Shown here in pieces: positions 59,629-64,000 of a stretch of 64,000 nt of DNA. The notes beneath the pieces are model-generated. The model saw nothing but the letters and a program-made list of their open reading frames with translations. It was not told the origin of the DNA and made no database searches. The stretch's first letter is position 1; each line of letters starts with the position of its first letter. Location of the stretch: contig NZ_FOHW01000026.1 of assembly GCF_900111735.1 (NCBI RefSeq), positions 1 through 64,000 on the forward strand, in the 5' to 3' direction. The position numbers and the translations under genes are program-made. This stretch comes from Pseudomonas graminis (GTDB taxonomy: Bacteria > Pseudomonadota > Gammaproteobacteria > Pseudomonadales > Pseudomonadaceae).

Positions 59629-59967
59629 ATGTCTCGTCAGTTAAGCGCCAGTTGTGCAGCCACATTAGCCATCGGCTTACCGCAATTTGCCATTGCCGCC
59701 CTACCCAAGTCTCAAGCCCCGAGTCGCGGTGAAGGCACCAACATTCTTCAGACGATCCAGAACTGGGGATTTGATGGCTTCATGCTGATCGGGCTGATCA
59801 TTGTGGGCGTCATGTTCCTCGGTGTTAGCTGGCACGCCTTCGGCGTCTACCACGAGATCCACGACGGCAAGAAAAAATGGCGAGACCTGGGTGCTACCGC
59901 CACGGTCGGGGTGGGCATCCTGGCGGTGGGGATTTTCCTCGTAACTCAAGCCACCGGCATTCTTTAA
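59629..59967 (+). CDS. ICE membrane protein, PFL_4702 family (TIGR03745-like)
   Basis: A 112-residue protein: signal-like N-terminus (SASCAATLAIGLPQFAIAAL), then NWGFDGFMLIGLIIVGVMFL and VGVGILAVGIFLVTQATGIL as two membrane helices with HDGKKKWRDLGATA between them. Pilin (VirB2)-like layout. ATG 59629 follows CGGAG; a start at 59482 would overlap the previous gene by 130 bases. Confidence 0.88.
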   Translation: MSRQLSASCAATLAIGLPQFAIAALPKSQAPSRGEGTNILQTIQNWGFDGFMLIGLIIVGVMFLGVSWHAFGVYHEIHDGKKKWRDLGATATVGVGILAVGIFLVTQATGIL

Positions 59968-59979
59968 AGGACGCTGACC

Positions 59980-60360
59980 ATGGCTGACATTCTGGACGAC
60001 GGGACATTGAGCTTCCTGCCGGTTAGACTCAACAACCAGCCCGTGGTGATGGGTGGCCTCACGGCGGACGAGATGTGGGGAACGGTCGCGCTGAGCGGTG
60101 GCTCAGGCTTCCTGCTCGGGATACCCGCCGCTGCTGTCATTGGTAACTGGGCTCTGATCATGGTGGGCGGTTTGGCCGGTGGTGTCCTCGGACTCACCGT
60201 CGCGAGCCGGATTTTGCGTCGCATGAAGCGCGGCCGGCCCGAGACCTGGGTGTACCGCCAGCTCCAACTCAACATCGCCCTTCATTTTCCGACATTCAGT
60301 GCATCCCGTCTCATCACACGCTCCGGTGCGTGGACCTGTCGTCGCTCGGAGGCTTCATGA
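59980..60360 (+). CDS. ICE membrane protein, TIGR03750-like (VirB3-like)
   Basis: A 126-residue protein: FLPVRLNNQPVVMGGLTADE at the start, glycine-rich membrane segments VALSGGSGFLLGIPAAAVIG and LIMVGGLAGGVLGLTVASRI, then KRGRPETWVYRQLQL, the family end motif. It matches the small inner-membrane VirB3-type subunit. AAAGGA lies before the ATG. Overlaps the next gene by ATGA. Confidence 0.88.
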   Translation: MADILDDGTLSFLPVRLNNQPVVMGGLTADEMWGTVALSGGSGFLLGIPAAAVIGNWALIMVGGLAGGVLGLTVASRILRRMKRGRPETWVYRQLQLNIALHFPTFSASRLITRSGAWTCRRSEAS

Positions 60361-61013
60361 GCTATCGCAAGAAAGTCGACGCCCAGCAGGCTCACATCTA
60401 CAGCCTGCGCCTGGTCATTGGCCTGCTCGTTTGCCTTGGGCTCTACATGGCCTACGGGTGGCAGAGCGCGCCCAAGGATCTGACCATTCATGTGCCGCCC
60501 GATCTGCGGTCTGGAAGCACCCGAAAATGGTGGGATATCCCACCCGAATCGGTGTACTCGTTTGGCCTGTACATCTTTCAGCAAATGAATCGCTGGACGC
60601 TGGATGGCGAGACGGATTACCAGGACAACATCGCCAGACTCGCCAGCTATCTCACGCCCAGCTGCAGGAGCTACCTGGAGAAAGACCTCGAGCTGCGGCG
60701 CAACAGCGGCGAGCTTCGCAGGCGGGAGCGTGCTGTGTCGGAGATCCCCGGGCGAGGGATCGGCGACGCATCTGAATCGCGCATCGAGCAACACAGCATC
60801 AACGACTGGACCGTTCGCCTCGACATGGTGGCGGATGAGTACTTCGGTGGTGAGCGTGTGAAACGAGCCTTTGCGAGGTATCCGCTCCACGTCATCCGAT
60901 CTGAAGCGGACCCTGAGAAGAACCCTTTCGGCCTCACCTGGAACTGCTACAGCAGCAATCCTCAGCGCATTGAGGCCCCCGCTCCACCGGTGACTGGAGA
61001 CAAGCATTTATGA
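60357..61013 (+). CDS. VirB8-like ICE protein, PFL_4703 family (TIGR03746-like)
   Basis: A 218-residue bitopic inner-membrane protein: helix SLRLVIGLLVCLGLYMAYGW (about 17-36) then a periplasmic domain with VYSFGLYIFQQMNRWTLDGE, RLASYLTPSCRSYLEKDLEL and NPFGLTWNCYS. It corresponds to the VirB8 assembly factor. CGGAGG before ATG 60357 fixes the start. Confidence 0.9.
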   Translation: MSYRKKVDAQQAHIYSLRLVIGLLVCLGLYMAYGWQSAPKDLTIHVPPDLRSGSTRKWWDIPPESVYSFGLYIFQQMNRWTLDGETDYQDNIARLASYLTPSCRSYLEKDLELRRNSGELRRRERAVSEIPGRGIGDASESRIEQHSINDWTVRLDMVADEYFGGERVKRAFARYPLHVIRSEADPEKNPFGLTWNCYSSNPQRIEAPAPPVTGDKHL

Positions 61014-61903
61014 GGTCTTTTATCTACGGGCTGGTCGTGGCTGCCTGCCTAACCGGATACGCCAACGCGGTCGAAATACAGCAGTGGGAGCGTGTTCCCA
61101 TCGCACTGCCGCTCACTGTCGGGCAAGAGCGAATCGTATTCGTTGACCAAAACGTACGTGTAGGCCTTCCCCGCGCACTGAAGGGAAAGCTGCGAATCCA
61201 GAGCACAGGCGGGGCCATTTACCTGTTAGCGAATGAGCAGATCCCGCCTACCCGAGCGCAGCTGCAGAACGTCGCCTCAGGCGAGATCATGTTGGTGGAT
61301 ATAGCGGCAACCGTCAGCCCACCAGATCAGGCTGCGCTTGAGCCGATGAAGATTGTCGCTAGCCAACAGCCAGGCAGTCATTCCGGACGCAGCCACGTCG
61401 CTAAGAACACAGGCGCAAATCCCAGGGACGACAAACCAGAGGAACAGACACCAAGCACCGACACCGCGGCGCCGAAGACTGATACCCCAATTCCCGTGGT
61501 GATCACTCGCTACGCGGCCCAGATGCTTTATGCACCGCTTCGAACGGTGGAGCCAGTGCCAGGCGTGTCTCAAGTCAACCTCAACCGCCGCCTGGACCTG
61601 ACCACCTTGCTCCCTACCCACCCCATCAATGCCTCCGCACTGGGCGCATGGCGTATGGCGGGTTACTGGGTAACCGCGGTGAAGCTGCAGAACACAAGTG
61701 AGCAACATCTCACGCTCGACCCCAGGGAGCTGATGGGTGACTTCACCGCAGCCACCTTCCAGCATCCCTATTTGGATGCAAAGGGACACGCCACCGATAC
61801 GACGATCGTCTATCTGGTAACGCGAGGGCACGGACTGGCGGAGTCGCTGGTCCCGGCGAATATCGCTCGGATCGATCCGAAAGGAGGCAGCCGTGAAGAA
61901 TAA
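61010..61903 (+). CDS. VirB9/TraK-like ICE protein, PFL_4704 family (TIGR03749-like)
   Basis: A 297-residue periplasmic protein: signal peptide FIYGLVVAACLTGYANA, then VEIQQWERVPIALPLTVGQE and RIVFVDQNVRVGLP, the N-domain of the family, an Lys/Pro linker (about 120-160), and QVNLNRRLDLTTLLPTHPIN with LDAKGHATDTTIVYLVTRGH. It would form the core complex with the next (VirB10-like) protein. ATGA overlap at the start. Confidence 0.9.
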   Translation: MRSFIYGLVVAACLTGYANAVEIQQWERVPIALPLTVGQERIVFVDQNVRVGLPRALKGKLRIQSTGGAIYLLANEQIPPTRAQLQNVASGEIMLVDIAATVSPPDQAALEPMKIVASQQPGSHSGRSHVAKNTGANPRDDKPEEQTPSTDTAAPKTDTPIPVVITRYAAQMLYAPLRTVEPVPGVSQVNLNRRLDLTTLLPTHPINASALGAWRMAGYWVTAVKLQNTSEQHLTLDPRELMGDFTAATFQHPYLDAKGHATDTTIVYLVTRGHGLAESLVPANIARIDPKGGSREE

Positions 61904-63377
61904 TCCGCTGTTGAAGTTTCTGGTCATCCCCTTCGTTCTCTTGGCGCTCGTGCTTATCGTCAGGTCGCTTGGGTCACCCTCGGCCGGGGGCCCTCAAAAG
62001 GATGGCGCGCCATCGCTCACTGAAGATCAAGCGAAGAAGCTGGGCGTCGACGGGGATACGGCGAGCGACACCCTGCGCACGATGGTTGCCGAGAGCAAAG
62101 AGCTCAAACAACAGATCCGTAACGCGCTCAAGGGGAATGAGGACCTGAAGGAACAGAACCAAGGCCTGCAGAAACGCTTGAACGAGATAGACCACACCAT
62201 TGATAACCGACTGCAGGGCGTGCAGAACACGTTGCAGCAGGAAGCCAGGCAACAAGGCCAGGGGCTCGCCGACGCTCTCAAGCAACAGTACGAATCGTTG
62301 GCTGACAAGAAGAATGTCGGAAGCGCAGCGGCATCGGATCTTCCCATCGGCTTCGGCGTGCTGCCCGGCGACGGGCAAGGCTTCCAAGGAGCACCAGATC
62401 TGGAGCTGGTATGGATCGATCCTGAGGACGCGACACCGGTCGACGCCAACGGCAGGCCTGTGCGCAATGGATCGAACCAGATCGCCAACGGCTTCAGCTT
62501 CCCGACATCATTCGGCGCGACGCTGGACCGCGGGCAGAACGCGCTGAGCACTGGCGCGCAACAAATCGCCGACGGTGCTTCCTCGCAGAACCGCCGCAAG
62601 CAGGTGCGAAAGGTCTACACGCTTCCACAGAACTCGACACTCATGGGGTCCGTCGCGATGTCGGCGCTGATTGGCCGAATCCCCATTGATGGAACCGTTA
62701 ACGATCCCTACCCGTTCAAGGTCCTGATCGGGCCCGATAACCTCACTGCCAACGGTATTGATCTGCCTAACGTCGCTGGAGCAGTCGCCAGTGGTACCGC
62801 ATCAGGAGACTGGACGTTGTCGTGTGTACGCGGCCAGATCCAAAGCCTCACGTTCGTGTTCAACGACGGCACCGTAAGGACGCTGCCTGCCCCCGCCGAG
62901 GAAGTGAACGGCAACCAGAGCTCGGGGCAGAACAGCGGGAGCCAGCAGACCATTCGGGGGGGACTCGGATGGATCAGCGATCCCTACGGCATCCCTTGCA
63001 TCAGCGGCGAGCGTAAGAGCAACGCATCTCAATACATCGGCTCGCAGGTTTTGATTACTGCCGCGGGCGCCGGCGCTGCGTCACTGATCAAATCAGACGG
63101 CAACAGCACCTCAATTGTTGCGACCCCGGGTGGCGCAGTGAGCACCACTGGAATTTCGGGCGGTGAGGCGATGGGCAAGATCATTGGCCAAGGCGTCAAC
63201 GACATTTCGAGCTGGGTGAACAAGCTTTACGGGCAGGCTTTCGCCGCTGTTTACGTGCAACCCGGGGCGAAGGTGGCCATCCACCTGGACCAACAGCTCG
63301 CCATCGATTACGAGCTCAAAGGCCGCAAGGTCGACTACACCTCTGGAGTTGACGATGTCTCGACCAATCTCGATTGA
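61893..63377 (+). CDS. VirB10/TraB-like ICE protein, PFL_4705 family (TIGR03752-like)
   Basis: A 494-residue protein: membrane helix LKFLVIPFVLLALVLIV (6-22), a coiled coil (ESKELKQQIRNALKGNEDLK, NEIDHTIDNRLQGVQNTLQQ), then a VirB10-type beta barrel domain (VYTLPQNSTLMGSVAMSALI, then GRIPIDGTVNDPYPFKVLIG, WTLSCVRGQIQSLTFVFNDG) and an end GAKVAIHLDQQLAIDYELKG. GTG start at 61893 overlaps the previous gene by 11 bases. It spans the cell envelope as the energising core-complex subunit. Confidence 0.9.
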   Translation: MKNNPLLKFLVIPFVLLALVLIVRSLGSPSAGGPQKDGAPSLTEDQAKKLGVDGDTASDTLRTMVAESKELKQQIRNALKGNEDLKEQNQGLQKRLNEIDHTIDNRLQGVQNTLQQEARQQGQGLADALKQQYESLADKKNVGSAAASDLPIGFGVLPGDGQGFQGAPDLELVWIDPEDATPVDANGRPVRNGSNQIANGFSFPTSFGATLDRGQNALSTGAQQIADGASSQNRRKQVRKVYTLPQNSTLMGSVAMSALIGRIPIDGTVNDPYPFKVLIGPDNLTANGIDLPNVAGAVASGTASGDWTLSCVRGQIQSLTFVFNDGTVRTLPAPAEEVNGNQSSGQNSGSQQTIRGGLGWISDPYGIPCISGERKSNASQYIGSQVLITAAGAGAASLIKSDGNSTSIVATPGGAVSTTGISGGEAMGKIIGQGVNDISSWVNKLYGQAFAAVYVQPGAKVAIHLDQQLAIDYELKGRKVDYTSGVDDVSTNLD

Positions 63378-63798
63378 TATGAAGCTGAAGGTCTGCGTCA
63401 GCCTGTTTTTCGCCGCGCTCACCTCGGGCTGTTCAACGAGCAAGGATGAGCTGCTGCCCCATGGCAATGACACCATGCTGAATGTCTGGGATCAGGGCAC
63501 AACGGGCAGCGGTGGCAATGCGACCAACCGACAACTTCTCGACGCTCGATCGGCGTTGCGCAGACCGCTCGAGCAGGTTCCGCAAGCTTTAGCAGATGCG
63601 AATCGCGCCTTCGCCCGGACGTCGCAGAACGAGATCTACAGCCAGTTCAAGCGCCTGCCGAATCCGGATCTGGTGATGTACATCTTTCCCCATCTTGCGG
63701 GCTCTGATCCGGCGCCGGTCCCGGGTTACACCACGGTATTTCCGCTCTACCAGCGTGTGCTATACGCGATGCCTGGCGAACGCACGGAGGATTATTGA
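63355..63798 (+). CDS. Conjugative transfer lipoprotein (TIGR03751-like)
   Basis: A 147-residue lipoprotein with lipobox LTSGC (signal KLKVCVSLFFAALTSGCSTS). The mature part has RLPNPDLVMYIFPHLAGSDP and VPGYTTVFPLYQRVLYAMPG, typical of the VirB7-like family of this T4SS. ATG 63355 follows TGGAG with good spacing; the second ATG at 63379 gives a tighter signal peptide but no ribosome site. It overlaps the VirB10-like gene by 23 bases. Confidence 0.88.
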   Translation: MSRPISIDMKLKVCVSLFFAALTSGCSTSKDELLPHGNDTMLNVWDQGTTGSGGNATNRQLLDARSALRRPLEQVPQALADANRAFARTSQNEIYSQFKRLPNPDLVMYIFPHLAGSDPAPVPGYTTVFPLYQRVLYAMPGERTEDY

Positions 63799-64000
63799 TG
63801 CGGCTGTTCGGTAGATCTAAAGCAGGCGCAGATTCGGGGCGACTGCCTCAGGATGGAGAGCCAGACAGTCTCAACGACATGTCAGCATCTGCGCTCACGG
63901 GCGAACTCAGCGCTGAGCAGCAGGAGCAATTCAACGCGGCTACAGCGCGGTATTTCGACCGCCTTGCATCGCTCAGGATACCCTCTGCCGATGAAGTCAG
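63798..64000 (+). CDS. traC: VirB4/TraC-like conjugative ATPase, N-terminal part only
   Basis: ATG at 63798 overlaps the previous stop (TGATG) and the frame stays open to the window edge, so the gene is cut after about 67 residues (MRLFGRSKAGADSGRLPQDG, ELSAEQQEQFNAATARYFDR, LASLRIPSADEV). Position after the lipoprotein is that of the PFL_4706-family TraC ATPase; the ATPase motifs lie beyond the window, so the call rests on order and the N-terminal style. Confidence 0.75.
   Translation, partial: MRLFGRSKAGADSGRLPQDGEPDSLNDMSASALTGELSAEQQEQFNAATARYFDRLASLRIPSADEV

Overview
The window is one end and roughly the first 64 kb of an integrative and conjugative element (ICE) of the PFGI-1 / pKLC102 / PAPI-1 type in a Pseudomonas-like gammaproteobacterium. 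The evidence is a displaced 3' end of tRNA-Lys at the left edge next to a soj/parA gene, a replication-partition module (ParA, DUF2786, DnaB, Arc, TIGR03764-type ParB, DUF2857, STY4528-type, PFL_4669 family, DUF3158, SSB, type IA topoisomerase, SNF2 helicase), the ICE genes DUF3577/STY4534 and DUF3275, and a GI-type type IV secretion system (PFL_4693 to PFL_4706 families) whose VirB4-like ATPase runs off the right edge. No integrase or relaxase lies in the window; the integrase is expected at the far end beside the intact tRNA.

Layout. 1-50 is chromosome (a tRNA terminator) and 51-104 the attachment site. 200-9068 is a tightly coupled maintenance operon (ATGA/TGATG overlaps). 9129-12497 holds two pairs of a 54-bp palindromic repeat, probably origin repeats, split by an insertion of three minus-strand genes of unknown function (9440-12143). 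12641-18926 continues the replication block. 19057-19632 is a pilL gene with none of the other pilus genes behind it, followed by about 1.3 kb of decayed or small-ORF sequence. 20947-25258 is cargo: a putative membrane-anchored HNH protein, a polytopic membrane protein and a PLD-type protein. 25517-28754 are small ICE genes and a uracil-DNA-glycosylase-like gene.

28891-37531 is an ICE gene run with unusual leaders. Every one of nine consecutive genes (29774 to 35285) is preceded by a hairpin, mostly with an interrupted stem. The first two also share a roughly 170-nt structured leader with covarying stems behind a palindromic operator-like site. A LexA box controls a coiled-coil gene at 37705.

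38447-49821 (minus strand) is a complete type I Druantia anti-phage system (druABCDE). 50716-56243 and 59022-64000 are the conjugation genes, interrupted at 56439-58735 by a minus-strand UG/Abi-type reverse transcriptase and an all-helical companion gene, a likely second defence module.

How it works together: ParA/ParB, DnaB, SSB and the topoisomerase would maintain and replicate the excised circle. The type IV secretion genes and TraD move it. The cargo protects the host (Druantia, RT, possibly the HNH/PLD genes). SOS control and structured leaders may time expression of the accessory ICE genes. All assignments are from reading sequence and remembered family motifs; no database search was run.
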